From the NCBI GenBank assembly GCA_000827495.1, contig KN817549.1, positions 8,818-36,921 of the forward strand: 28,104 nucleotides of DNA, written 5' to 3'. The position numbers and the translations under genes are program-made. A model generated the notes under the pieces. The model did not search any database. It worked only from the letters and a program-made list of their open reading frames with translations, and had not been told where the DNA came from. Positions 1 through 10,563 of this stretch are shown here, piece by piece; position 1 is the first letter of the stretch, and the number at the start of each line of letters is the position of its first letter. Source of the DNA: Hypholoma sublateritium FD-334 SS-4. Lineage: Eukaryota; Basidiomycota; Agaricomycetes; Agaricales; Strophariaceae.

Positions 1-170
1 TCATGCAGCAGTTTCCCAAGGTGATGCAATGCCAGGCAGGCACATACATTTTTTCTGGCCCGGAAATGGCTGCAGGGCAACTGCCCAGGCCCTTGGGCNG
101 TTGCTGCTGTGGATATTTGAATATAGTTGGGCAAGTTCCATTGTTTGAAGGCTTATACTAACAGCATAGG
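1..170. repeat. Dispersed repeat, copy A (MITE-like, truncated by window start)
   Basis: A GCAGTTTCCC stretch near the left edge is followed about 60 bases on by GGAAATGGCTGCAGGGCAACTGCCC, and then by GGATATTTGAATATAGTTGGGCAAG. The same order of elements occurs at 4233-4390, where GGATATTTGAACATATTGGGGCAA follows a GGAAACTGCCC. The two copies are diverged but share the order and spacing of the motifs, which suggests a small non-autonomous repeat. The left part of this copy is cut by the window edge. I see no coding capacity in it. Confidence 0.45.
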
Positions 171-602
171 CTGGGGATAGGAGCACGGTCTACAGTCAAT
201 GCCTTGTGATAGCGGAAGTTCGTTTGGTCATACGGCGCGAACTGCGCAACCCGGGCGTGGCGGCCACGGAACCTTGGAGCTGCAGGCATGTTGTACGATA
301 GGAAGGGAGCGCAGTGTGGTGCTCTGGAGGCATAACGGACTTGGGCTTGACCTTTAAAGGTGCGGAGTGCCGCGAGGGTCTGGTGAGGGTCTGGTGAGGG
401 TCGAGAAAAGCATGGGACGCGCGTCGGTGCTCTTGACATTTGGGGATTTAGACAACAAGTACAAATAGCCGATAATCAACGTTGATGAATCCTTAGCCTT
501 GCTCGCCAAATGCTCGCCGCCGTCCCTATGCTTCTCGATTTACGAAATTCTGCTCATCAGTTCATCCATATCGACGGAGATCCGGGTGGTGTGTTGCTCA
601 AT
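171..602. other. Non-coding stretch upstream of the first gene
   Basis: No convincing exon was found on either strand. The only open frames are short and lack coding character. A local direct repeat GAGGGTCTGGTGAGGGTCTGGTGAGGGTCGAG lies near 374-405 with a period of about 10 bases. Otherwise nothing recognisable is seen. Confidence 0.4.
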
Positions 603-831
603 GGCCCGAGCCAGTAATTTTCTGGTGTGTTAGACTCCCCACTGCGCCCAATTTTTATTATCAATGATACTACTTGAATAAGCAGACGCCGTCATTCCCA
701 TCCTTTGCGTTGAACTCACTGGCCCGAGCCAGTCAATATCTGGTGTGTTATACTCCTCACTGCATCCAATTTTTGGCATTGATGATACTTGAATAGACGC
801 TGTCATTCCCATCCTTCGTGTTGAACTCGCT
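603..831. repeat. Two-copy tandem repeat of about 118 and 111 bases
   Basis: Unit 1 runs from 603 to 720 and unit 2 from 721 to 831. Both begin GGCCCGAGCCAGT, continue through TCTGGTGTGTTA and CCAATTTTT, and end TCATTCCCATCCTT.GTTGAACTC. They differ by scattered substitutions and by small deletions in unit 2. The duplication lies directly in front of the gene starting at 903, so it forms part of its upstream region. Confidence 0.8.
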
Positions 832-902
832 GTTGCCGCACATTCTTTGTTTCAAACTCTCCTTCGCCACTCATTTTTATTCCTATATAATATTTTCTCC
901 AG

Positions 903-3446
903 ATGGTCAACCCTGGCACGTTCAAAGGACGCCGAAAGGAATTTCTAGATTCCCAGCAAGATATATATGCTGCCGCCGTCAAAGGAAAGCATGTCGCAGA
1001 TACCGTGGCCAACATTCAACGTCGCTACTTCAAGCGCTTTCCGATAACGCTTTCGCATACCGAGGAACCGACAGAAGCTTTCCTTGCCGTAGTCGACGAC
1101 GATGCTCCGGAACCTGAATTCGGTCCGCCTCAGCCCCGTGGATTAGATCAAGAGGCAGATACTCGCGCCCTTCGCGTGTACGAGTTCCAGCTTGCTGAAC
1201 TCAAGATGAGGAAAGACGTAGGTACCTCTCTCCTCCGTGCACTCATATACTAATGCACATACAATTAAAACAGCAGATAAAGCGGAGGCTCCAATATCAA
1301 TATAACAAATCTCAAAGCCAGAAAACGACATTCGAAATGGGCTCATCCGACCCTATGGCGATATTAATGTCGAAGCTTACTGGGAACAGTCTTCAGCGGC
1401 CTCGGCAGAAGACCCCGTACAATCTCTGGGGACCCGAAAACCGCCATTTCATCGACCCCGTCTTCAAGGAGCGTGTGCGAGATGGAAATGTACCTGCAAC
1501 ACAGCAAGCAGCGCTTCGTAGTTCAATCTATAAAGAACTCTTTGAGGCACTCCCAGATGACGAACAACGAGAGTGGGCAGAGAGAGCTGAAAGGGAGCAT
1601 TGAGAAGCACTGCAAAAAATCAATGGTACTTTGAAGTCCGGTCCATCGACGGCCCCCGAAGATTTACAAAGGTGCGTCTAATGTAATTCTTACGATTTCT
1701 CCAGTGCTAATATATTGTCTCCGTTATTTTTCCTAGGGTAATTGAATGCCTCCCCAAGTTTGTCGAACCAATTCTCGACCTCATTGCAGAATACACGGGT
1801 TGGAAAGTTTCGCTGATTGCTGGGGGGCCTGAGCTGGCTGCAGGTGGCCGCTTGAATATGATGAGGTACTTTCTTGTCCCTTCAAGTTTCAGTCACGAAA
1901 TGCTAACACTGTACTTGCCTAACGTAGCATACATTCGGGCGTCACCCCTGGGACAATCAAGATGGACTTTGGCCGTTCAGAGCGGGTGGTTTACAAGGAC
2001 GTTGTTGTCCCTGCTTTCGGCCGATTTTTGCGTAAATGTTATTGTAAGTCAAGTGGTTGCACATCATTCTATAGCTTGTATCTAATTTGGAGTAATCTAG
2101 CAATCCACGAATGTAGGGATAGGGCTTTGAAAGATAAAGGGGATTTCACGGGGCTGGAGGGCTTGGTGTTGGACTCTCGAATGGAGATCCATACCTTCGA
2201 CCGCCGCGACGAGGATGAACATGTCAAAGGGGTTGCGCCTCGTCTTAGAGTACCATCTGCTGTAGACACTGCAATGGCCTCTACATCTACAGGAACCACG
2301 TCAGGAAAGGGAAAGGGGAAATCAGTATCATCTGGCCCGCAGGTGCCGCCCGCCGTTGTCCATCCCCCACTGGCAGTTGAATCTGGCCCACCGACACAGA
2401 ATCCTGACAAGACAACTGCATCTGATATCCCCAGTGTGGGTATTACCCGCTCTCGAGGACCTACGCCGTCTGTTTCCAGGCATGCCACCCCCGTACCAAG
2501 TGCCACCAGCGAAACTTCATCGGCGGATGTGCATCCCATCGCTGATGCTACGTTGACAACTGCACCCTCCACCACTAAAGCTACACCAGGATATACACCA
2601 TCCGGCTCTCCTGCACCAACCAACATTAGCTCTACTGCGCCTACCCAAGATGCTGCTCCCAGCCTGAGAATTGAGGCTACACCTTGTGCTTCCACCCCCT
2701 TGCTACCAACATCCATCCCTGGGATCGGCGAAGCTATGGCAGCTCCGTCGAGGTTAAGTTCCCCTGAATATGTAATGATTCCCCCGGGTTCAACAGCAGT
2801 GCCTGATCTGCAGTCAGTCGCACAGGCGGAGGCCCAACGAAAGCCGCGCAAACGAAAAGGGACAACGGGAGCTATCGACAAACCAGATGCGAAGAAGAGA
2901 CGCACGAGCGATCAAAGTTCAACTAGCTCGGCGCCACTCCCCCCCAGATCATTGTCCATCGAAGCCCCGAAAAACGCCCCCTTTTGGGTTGTCAATGCTC
3001 TCAACCTTTTCCAATCAGCCAATTTGGGGACCGAGTGGAGCTCGCTTGTTGTAGCTTGGCTCAAATTTGAACAAGACTCACATTTTATAGCTAAAGGACG
3101 GCTTGGGACTCATTGCCGTCCTCGCGCTATCGCCGACTGGATTCAGCGCGCGAGGTCGGCCAGCTATCAACCAGAAATCAATAATCTCGCTGCGTTTTCG
3201 ACCGATTTCTCGGCGTGGTGGCAAAGTCTGCAGCCTGATTGGAGGGCTAACAATGTCGACAACGCTCTTCCGCGATCCCGTGAAGATTGGGACGATATCC
3301 GGCGACCGGGAATCAATGGCCTACTGAGTGTTGCGGCAGCACTCTTTTTCTGGGGTTATGCTGCACGGAACAAAGGAGCTCCTGCAAGATCGGCATGGCT
3401 GGACGCCCTCAATGATGTCATCCATGTATTGAACCAGCTTGCTTAG
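903..3446 (+). pseudogene. Five-exon mushroom-family gene (HMG-box-like N-terminus, Trp-rich C-terminal domain) with one in-frame TGA
   Basis: Proposed exons are 903-1217, 1274-1671, 1737-1865, 1928-2043 and 2101-3446. The introns are 56-65 bases with GT-AG ends, and joining them gives 768 codons in one frame. The single break is TGA at 1601-1603 (codon 215), inside REH-EALQ, where CGA would fit. Residues about 148-214 (PYNLWGPENRHFIDP... YKELFEALPDDEQREWAERAE) resemble an HMG box. Residues about 239-335 hold a conserved block with TGWKVSLIAGGPE. About 353-606 is Ser/Thr/Pro-rich and disordered, with a basic patch RKPRKRK...KKRR that could be a nuclear localisation signal. About 613-767 is a Trp-rich domain (AWWQSLQPDWR, ALFFWGYAARN). 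I recall similar multi-copy proteins of unknown function in Agaricomycetes. DNA binding is inference from the HMG-like part. The gene is probably a recent pseudogene, or the TGA is a sequence error. Confidence 0.75.
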
Positions 3447-4232
3447 ATGCTAGCTGATCTCACGAAGTACGTTTCCCTTCCACATCTAATCTATTGTATA
3501 CATTACATACAGTGCATCTAATACGTCCCTCACTTTGCACCACTCAGACTCCCAATCTTGCTCGCATCCAACATTCCTTTCTACCTGACCCGCATACCTT
3601 GCACGTTATTAATCTCTCTTACTACCTTTTAGTTTGCTTTTATCCTACATACATATCACGTCTACTCATTGCGCCAGAAGTTCGTATTTTCACTACGTTT
3701 CTCTCAATTCCAAGCTGCGTTTTCGCCCATTGACAAATGTTATTAATTTGGCAAGACTTTTCAACTGCGGGCTCGTCAACCGACCACCTGGGACTATATT
3801 GACTTATTTGTCAGTCCTTGTTGATGGTTGTGCTCGCTTTCACGCACACACGGAGATGACGGCAATGACAACGATGACGCCGCCGCGCAGCGGCCGCAAG
3901 GAACCAAGTTAGCCCAACAATAACAACGCGACAACATTAGCAGTGGTAGGAATAGCTAAGGCGGCACTCACGTGCTCTCCGCTGCTCACGACACCACCTT
4001 GTGTAGCTTGCGCTCAGTAACAGTCAACCAGCGTACCCAGTATCTCCCAATGTTTAATTGAAATATATGTATCAGTTATTTTAATTGCAATAATAGATAT
4101 CCCAAAAATAAATTATCGGCCGAAAATCGGCCGAGTCATAATGCATCTATGAGCTCATACCGGCCGTGCCGCCTGCAGCCGTGTACATTTATAATGATCC
4201 TTGCGTTCTGAAGTGTGCCGAAGACGGCAGGT
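3447..4232. other. Non-coding intergenic stretch
   Basis: The first 300 bases are pyrimidine-rich with no exon signals, as expected of a 3' flank. Near 4114-4135 there is a close repeat TCGGCCGAAAATCGGCCGA, two copies of the palindrome CGGCCG. The region ends in a GC-rich run leading into the MITE-like repeat. I see no gene here. Confidence 0.5.
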
Positions 4233-4390
4233 GGGCAGTTTCCGTAAGCAAAGCAAGACACCTATGCATTGTGACTAAATCTTGGCCATGTGGAAACTGC
4301 CCAAAATGGCGGTCAGTTGCCGGCATGGATATTTGAACATATTGGGGCAACTGCTTGTTTTTGATGTTTGAGACTAGCAGTTACTGGTGT
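4233..4390. repeat. Dispersed repeat, copy B, with a perfect 11-base inverted repeat
   Basis: GGGCAGTTTCC at 4233-4243 and its exact reverse complement GGAAACTGCCC at 4292-4302 flank a 48-base spacer. The sequence then continues with AGTTGCCGGCATGGATATTTGAACATATTGGGGCAACTGC. The same order of motifs occurs at 1-170. This fits a small non-autonomous element able to fold into a hairpin. No target-site duplication was identified, so the boundaries are approximate. Confidence 0.5.
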
Positions 4391-4438
4391 CGTACTTGCT
4401 TAATAGTAACTTTCGTATCTATACGCTCAATTCATAAC

Positions 4439-4813
4439 CCCCCTCCACGCTACGCAGACGGAAAGGTGAGCACTACATGTATCGGATTTTATGTCTTATG
4501 CTAATTGTTATGCTACTGTGACAGTGTTTCTACGTCAACGCCCTTGTTACGAACGAACCCAACACCCTCAAGGCAGAACCTGTCGCCCCTGCCGTTCCAG
4601 AACCAGCTGCCGAGACCAACGACCCCGGCGAGCACACCAAGTCGGAAACAGAGGACGACATTGACGGTGAAGATTACCTCGACCAAATCTTCGCCAAGGT
4701 CCATGATCTACTCGTACTTCTCCGAAACTCTCGATCCAAGGGAGTAGCACGCCGCCGCCAGTGGGACAAGCAGCTGCGCTCGGAGACGCCTTCGCGACTT
4801 GGACATTCGTGAG
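4439..4813 (+). pseudogene. Exon-like fragment of an unknown acidic protein, with a preceding intron
   Basis: A good intron, GTGAGC...CTACTGTGACAG, lies at 4466-4524. After it, an open frame runs 4525-4810 and ends at TGA 4811-4813. It reads CFYVNALVTNEPNTLKAEP and then a Pro/Ala-rich and Asp/Glu-rich stretch, ending DYLDQIFAKVHDLLVLLRN and a basic tail. The frame is open across the splice (PPPRYADGK joined to CFYVN), but no ATG is visible upstream. Beyond the stop, another frame gives RDLDIREALQSARSQYN, which suggests a frameshift and a longer original gene. I do not recognise the protein. A decayed or partial gene is the best reading. Confidence 0.35.
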
Positions 4814-5524
4814 GCTCTCCAAAGCGCGCGATCCCAATATAATACTGTTATCCCTCATTTCACAATCCCACTACATTACTCATGTATACCAACCGTGCCA
4901 ATCTCAACCATGAGTCGCTCCCAGACGTCATAGAAGAGCTCGGGGGTGGTATGTGCGTGGGAGAAAGTTTAATCAGCCAAGTTTTATAACGCGTCGCGAT
5001 CCACCAGATGCGTTGCGATCCACCAGCATTTCCCCTCAACCACATCGTCCTCGCTGTTCGGGGTGCTTCCTGACAGCGCTTCCTCTCTGCACGTCCTTGC
5101 TACTCAGGGTGCCTCCTGACCAGCACGTACTTGCCTATCTTGTAACTGGCCAGGGTGCTTACTGGCAGCGGCCTCTTCAACCCGGCGCAGGACAGGTCAA
5201 ACTGAAATCGCAACCTGAAGTGGTGACCGGAACCATCCCATCTTCGTGCACAAGCGTCCCTGCCCCCCCCGTGTCCCTTTCGGCCATCTTTCACGCGGTC
5301 CTACGCGTGTCCTGACGCTTAAATCACCGTCGCGCTTGAGTAAGTGTCATCAGTAAAGTGTAGTAACCAATTTCCCACTAATCGTTAATGTAACACTCGA
5401 AGCGCCTAGTACTGGACCTTTGTATTGGCACACTCCAGGGTGACACGATAGTTACATCACCCTGCTATACACAGTACGTTTATCCAGTGAATTCAGAGGA
5501 AGAACTCAACTAAATTAGATCTAG
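4814..5524. other. Non-coding interval with a degenerate 46-base repeat; upstream region of the next gene
   Basis: Three imperfect units begin GGGTGCTTCCTGACAGC (5061), GGGTGCCTCCTGACCAGC (5107) and GGGTGCTTACTGGCAGC (5153), each 46 bases apart. From about 5340 the sequence is AT-richer and contains a CCAAT box at 5367-5371 in TAACCAATTT, a plausible promoter element for the gene starting at 5525. No other exon is supported. Confidence 0.4.
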
Positions 5525-8426
5525 ATGTCATCTGGTACTGATACCTTAGTGGACTAGAGCCGGGGTACGGTGATACTGCACCACGGAGCCATTTTCTGTT
5601 CCCCGAACTCACAGCAACCGGTTATAATCCCCGACAAGTCAAAAGCGCGCAGTAATCCGTTTGCCACCGCAAGCAGCGCCTCGCCCCATGCCTTTCAGCC
5701 AGTGTGGTGGGATTATAGTCACGGCTGGCTTTCCTTCGTCCCGCTCTCGCCCTCGTTTCTCTCACTGCCCTTCATGGAGCTCTGCTGGCATCCGCGGATT
5801 ATGCCCACATCGAAGACGATCTCGTTGCCCTCCGGAGGAACCAAATCTGAACGTCGATTTCAGGTTCGCAGCGACGATTCCATGACATGGTTCGAGGCAG
5901 AGCAGCGGTTGTCTCGAATGGCTGAAGGACTCCGCATGTTTTTCCACATCCCTGGTACTGTGCCTCCACTTCCATCTACCTTTGGCCTGGATGGGCTGCA
6001 CAGATCCAAAAAAGTCGCTGAACGTTGCATTAGCGAATGCCGCAAATCGTTTGTGGTTTGGATGGGCTTCCTGTCATATCTGATCGCACAAACGACTCGG
6101 CCAGAGTACAGGAAGGTCAAAACGGGACCTTTGCCCACCTGGTATGAAGCACTAGCGGTCAAAGAGTTTCAACTGCCATGGCTCGACGGCATTGCTAAAT
6201 CCACAGTTTGCTCATTCGACACCAACACGGCACGCAGTGGTGTCGTCCTGCCCTATCCGAATAGCGATCGTCACCAGCCAGACATCCAGTGGTTTTTAAT
6301 GCATCATGTCCCTTGTTGGTACCATCTCACTCGAAAGACGGAGGAACACTTCCGGGCCGACCATTTCCTTATAAACCTCATCCCTCCGGTTGCTATGCTG
6401 CAGCGCACATTAACCCTACTATTCGCCGAACCAAGACTGCCATTGGTAGCGTATGTATTCAAGAGTTATAACATTTTTGCGTGGGGGGAGTACGCAGTGC
6501 AAGCACGCCAATTGCTTGATCTGAGGAGCTCGCCGTCGGTGGTACTGGACATGTGCGGTAGCGAAATGAATAGGCGTGCAACCGACCCCCGATCAAACCC
6601 AAACTGGAATGATCCCGAAGAGTGCGAGCGGCTACTGCGTGAAATGGACATTATCTTGGCTGATCGCGAGGCCCAGCTACGGGACGAAGTTTCCGCCAGT
6701 CAGCCAATCATCCAGCAAGGGATGATTGCTCGGGACACATTTAACGGAGTTCATACAACACTGCACGAGAGTTGGGAGTCATTTTTTGACAAACGTGCCG
6801 CACGGGAGGCTGAGCACCTCCGATCAGAGTCTCAGAAGGAACGCCAGGCTCGCGTTCAACGTGAAAAGCAACGGCCCACCAAAAAATGCAAAATGTATGT
6901 TTGGGAAAAAGTGCAGACATCGGGGAGTGGATACCTATATGCCCGGTCGTTGGCTACACAGTCAGAGCACGCCAGTTTGATCCGTCAGTTCAGTTCTGCG
7001 AAGACAAAATTCTACGCTCGAACAGGGGACTGGGACTTCTTTGAGGAATTTGACCCCAAGTTCCAGACCAGGGAGCCTTACGCCGACCTTTTTGACAATG
7101 ACTCTGAAGAAGATGTCAGCGTGGCTGATCATAACTGGCCGGACCCAGAGGACCAAATGAATGACTCCCCGAGGCCCACTGACGCCGCGAAGGATGCACA
7201 CATCCGCACTCTGCCACTGATCGACGTGAGAGAGGAACAAGCCCGCACTCCACCACACGACGACGCGAGGGAGGAGCGTGCTGCTATGCCGCCGTCTACT
7301 TCGGAACAGACATCACATCCTGAAGTATTAACGACTGCTGACGTCGAGCGTGATTCGCCGCAGTCGCCCGCGCAAAGTGTTATAGATGGAGTATATGAGG
7401 ATGAACGCATTCTTGAGAGGGCCCAGTTGCAATTTGGATTCGTCCTCCCTGTGGGTGATAAGGAGTTTCCGTTGGTGCCGCTGCAATGGAGGGAAGTCCT
7501 CCGCATCTTGGGCAGTACTGGGCGTAACACGGTTCCCACCATGCAGAAAGTTGCTTTGCAGCTCTTCTTCATGAATCTCCGAGATGGCATAGCCCTCCCT
7601 ACCGACCTGGATGACCTCTCCCGCTCTAATCACTTGTATCTAATGACGAGGCTCCCGCAGATACCCTTTAAATGTGTGGACGGTTGGTACATCTTCCATA
7701 CACCACGGTCTTCCACGGTTACATGGTACTTGGGTGTTGGCAATACCGCTGCAGCGCTGTACATCTTGAGGTTGTTGGTGACCCAACCAGACCAATATTC
7801 ATCCCTCACGCTGGCCTCGCATCTAGTTTGCCATGGTGTACGCTTCCGTACGTTTGAGTATATGTGCAAGGTCAACTATCGCAAACTTAGTGAACCGTTC
7901 GAGCCTAGCGTATACCGGCCTGAGGGTTACATATTCACCGCCGATGACTTCCAAGCATCTCTCCTTCAGACGCGCGCATTCTTATACTTCCCTCAAGGAC
8001 GCGCCGCACTTTTAAAGGGCGGAATTATTGGCCGTATCGCCCGCGAGTATCTCGACGCGGACCAGGCATTAGATGGCCCCTCCCTGGAGGCCACCTTCTG
8101 CCACAATGGACTCTGCGTCGACGCGCAAGATGGAATACACGACTTCTGGGATGATGATCTCACCGAGAATGAACAAGCAACGATCTGCGGCACCTACTTG
8201 ATGTACACGGGTAAGCATTTTATAAAGTGTTGGTTCTTATGACTAATTTTCCATATCAACAGGTTCTGGTGATCAAGTTAGAAAGGTTTCTTGGTTTCCG
8301 TCTGCGGCGGCTTGGGAGGGGACATCCTATGATTCGCTGGAATGGACACCAAAAGCTGACATCAGGAAAACCACTTTTTTTCCCAGGGCAGTCTTGGCAA
8401 ATTCACACATTCTAAAAGTAGCCTGA
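5525..8426 (+). pseudogene. Large two-exon mushroom-family gene of unknown function, with a TAG at codon 11
   Basis: ATG at 5525 starts MSSGTDTLVD, then meets TAG at 5555-5557. The same frame is then open to a donor at 8211. The intron is 8211-8262 (GTAAGC...CAACAG). The second exon, 8263-8426, encodes GSGDQVRKVSWFPSAAAWEG and ends LANSHILKVA. Total length is 950 codons. No in-frame ATG lies between the TAG and about 5774, well inside the conserved part, so the ATG at 5525 is probably the ancestral start. Features: an aromatic N-terminal region (WWDYSHGWLSF, LPFMELCW); a basic charged helix at about 421-455; an acidic disordered linker at about 520-620 with a tandem DVREEQARTPP/DAREERAAMPP motif; and a conserved C-terminal third. 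I recall similar long, functionally unassigned proteins repeated in Agaricomycete genomes. CAG changed to TAG would explain the break. No catalytic motif is seen. Confidence 0.75.
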
Positions 8427-8690
8427 GTACACGTAGTCTAATATTTATATCCCTGAATTGATTTTCACGCCACGTCATTCAATTGATATGCTCTATAAGT
8501 AGTCATAAATGCTCTGGGAGTGACCTGGAAGTACCGTAGATTGCTTTTGAATGCTTTAGCACCCATTAGTACCAATACTGTGTATTTTGTATTTAGCTTC
8601 TCATGCTTTGCATAAAATCATATTTGAAAGTATATTATTCTCTATATGTCTACATGTAACAGTACTATACTACGAAGACAGTGCGCCAAT
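8427..8690. other. AT-rich 3' flank, no feature seen
   Basis: A low-GC stretch follows the preceding gene, with no open frame of note and no recognisable repeat. It ends abruptly at the GC-rich block that begins near 8690. Confidence 0.5.
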
Positions 8691-8739
8691 GTGCTAGGTG
8701 TCACGTTGAGCCAGAACTAAGCCACAATGGAAGGGCGGC

Positions 8740-9035
8740 ACCTGNGTTCCGCTCGCTGAACTCCTCTACGAGAGGAAGCGCGAGGCCATGCACGCCGCAG
8801 TCATCGCGTCCGCACTCATACGTGCACACCAGACCTCGCCGTAAGCAGGGGTACAAGGTGCGCACCCACACCCGCGGTACAACCGTATCCTTGCTTCAGA
8901 CGACGTCCCGGATCGCTAGCGACGTGGCGCTCGCAGTCAAGACATAGATTCGGTGCGTNATTGAGTAGGCAAAGCCTATGGCATACNCTGAACAGACATG
9001 GAGGGGCGGAGANGACGGCGGGCACCCATGTTGAG
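8740..9035 (+). pseudogene. Decayed coding-like stretch of unknown origin
   Basis: Short peptide blocks with protein-like character appear in shifting frames: VPLAELLYERKREAMHAAV with IASALIRAHQTSP, then VQGAHPHPRYNRILASDDVP, then WRGG.DGGHPC. Stops and frame changes separate them and several bases are ambiguous (N). This is what an old gene fragment would look like, but I do not recognise the parent. It may be chance in GC-rich DNA. Confidence 0.25.
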
Positions 9036-9049
9036 CTGGNCGTGCGGTA

Positions 9050-10335
9050 GGCTTGTCGCGACAGGCCGAAGGTGCTGGTGTCCTCGATAAACGCAGGCCG
9101 CGCAGGACAATCGGCAGGACGCGCTACATTGCACGTCCTGCTATCCGCGCTGCTCCGGTATCGTCGAATCGCGCATGCGGCGCTGCGGTCGGTGGCTACG
9201 GTTGGTGGACGTGTGTGAGCAAAGGCCAGGCAGGGAAAAGAGGTCCTTCACCTGGAGTCAACTGCAGCGGCNAGGGAGGGCCGCTCATGCACATGCACAT
9301 CCACGTTCTCGCGTGCGCAAAACTGGCGTGGGGGATGGGCTAGTCAATGACGGAGACGGCGGGTTCACGGTAGAGGGACATCGTCGATACNTCCGGATTG
9401 AGGAGAGACGGCGGCGATGCGTCGGCGAGGGGTCGGCAGGCCGTAGAGCGGGGTGGATGGGCGAGATAAAGCGCGCCGGCGAGGGTGGTGCTCGCGCAGA
9501 CGCACATTCGTCGTTTCGTGGGATGGATGAGTAAGAGAAGGCGCCCGTANGAGCATCGAAGCTCGTGCGGGCGCATGGGGTTCAATTGTCCCTTTGGGGG
9601 CGATGTGGTGGACCTGCGGAGCCCCCACCGGTCCCGCGCAACCGCATGGCGCCGAGTTGAGATCGGGGACGGGCGCGACGTCCGTGGAGGTGGAGGCAAT
9701 GGAAGGGGAGGGTGGAGGTGGATGGTCGGAGGCGCCAGATCCGTCCCCGAAGACGNCCAAGACGGAGGCGGCGTCATCGTGTGCAGGCGACATAGGGAGG
9801 TCGGTATCGACGGCGTGGCGTCCTAGATACCGAGAGCGAGTGTGGAGGCGGCGCGATGAGCATCAGCTCCTCCGTACTGAGCCGGCGATGGAGGGGGCNG
9901 CGGCGAGGGCCGCATGTAGGCGGATAGCCCGGTGCACCATGCGTATGGGCGCGTCAAAGCGCAAGAAGTGCGCACTGAGCGCTGAGCGGTGACCAGGGCG
10001 ACGGAGCAGGGCGGCGGCGCAGGATGGAGGCGGCGTGCGGGCGAGACAACGAGATTTAGGGGGGACGGCGGGGTGAAGGAGACAGTGGCCGGAGGCGGGA
10101 CATGGGGCCTAGTTCGTCGGCGGCGCCGTCTGTGGACGCGGCGATGGAGGCAGCGGCGGTATAGGGGGCACGCGTGCGCATTTGCCTCGTTGTCCGGTGT
10201 TGCTTGAAGGTGTGCGTGGTGGTGACCAGACGGTGCTGGCACGCGTTGGGCGCAGCGGGCGGCCGAGAGCGACGATAGCAGAGTCTTGACGCCGGCTGCC
10301 GAGGGTGCAAGTGCGGGGTGGGAACATGTCACAGC
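9050..10335. repeat. G-rich (plus strand) low-complexity repeat block
   Basis: This block is very GC-rich with a strong excess of G on the plus strand (runs such as GGAGGCGGCG, GGTGGAGGTGG). Open frames on both strands are Arg/Pro/Ala/Gly-rich artefacts of composition, and I do not call genes in them. It resembles the G-rich block at 18180-19436 in composition and in carrying a related palindrome. Its right edge is the hairpin at 10340-10377 and the boundary motif near 10453-10500. Confidence 0.5.
9541..9574. repeat. 34-base palindrome (14-base arms, 6-base loop)
   Basis: GCGCCCGTANGAGC, loop ATCGAA, then GCTCGTGCGGGCGC. The arms pair except at one position and one N. The core GAGCATCGAAGCTCG is the reverse complement of the core of the palindrome at 19059-19094, so the two are probably copies of one element. 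Confidence 0.6.
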
Positions 10336-10339
10336 AGCA

Positions 10340-10377
10340 GTGACGAATCTGCGAAACGCATTTCGCAGATTCGTCAC
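10340..10377. repeat. Perfect 38-base hairpin (17-base arms, 4-base loop)
   Basis: GTGACGAATCTGCGAAA at 10340-10356, loop CGCA, and the exact reverse complement at 10361-10377. CAGCAG and GCTGCAGGC triplets flank it and could add imperfect pairing. It lies close to the point where the plus strand changes from G-rich to C-rich. It does not match a Helitron 3' end, because no CTRR follows at the expected distance. Confidence 0.8.
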
Positions 10378-10452
10378 AGGTGCTGCAGGCAGCAGCAGCG
10401 TAGAGCGAGCGCTGAGAGGATTATAATCAACAATCAACGAAAGACGAAGACG

Positions 10453-10500
10453 CGTCGCGCGAGCGACACGTGATCAAACAATTCAAGCTCCGCTTCAATG
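10453..10500 (-). repeat. Boundary motif, copy 1 (inverted)
   Basis: On the minus strand this reads CATTGAAGCGGAGCTTGAAT followed by TGTTTGATCACGTG. The plus-strand sequence at 19439-19472 reads CATTTAAAGCGGAGCTTTAA followed by TGTTCCGGCACGTG. The shared core is AAGCGGAGCTT with CACGTG about 15 bases beyond it. In both places the strand that carries the motif in this direction is C-rich downstream. It could be an element end or a promoter; CACGTG is an E-box. Confidence 0.55.
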
Positions 10501-10563
10501 TTTTTTTTCTTTCGCTAAGTCCATTCTTTGCCAGCTCATCGTCCCCAACGCCTACCCCNCCCG

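Noticed and set aside
2069..2905. Minus-strand 278-codon open frame opposite the first gene
   Set aside because: It is a shadow of the Ser/Thr/Pro-rich coding region on the plus strand, whose exons and introns fit well.
5570..5572. GTG as the start codon of the large gene
   Set aside because: GTG starts are not expected in fungal nuclear genes; an in-frame ATG lies 45 bases upstream, separated only by a TAG.
10340..10390. Helitron 3' end
   Set aside because: A hairpin is present, but no CTRR follows at the expected distance, and no Rep/helicase motifs occur in the window.
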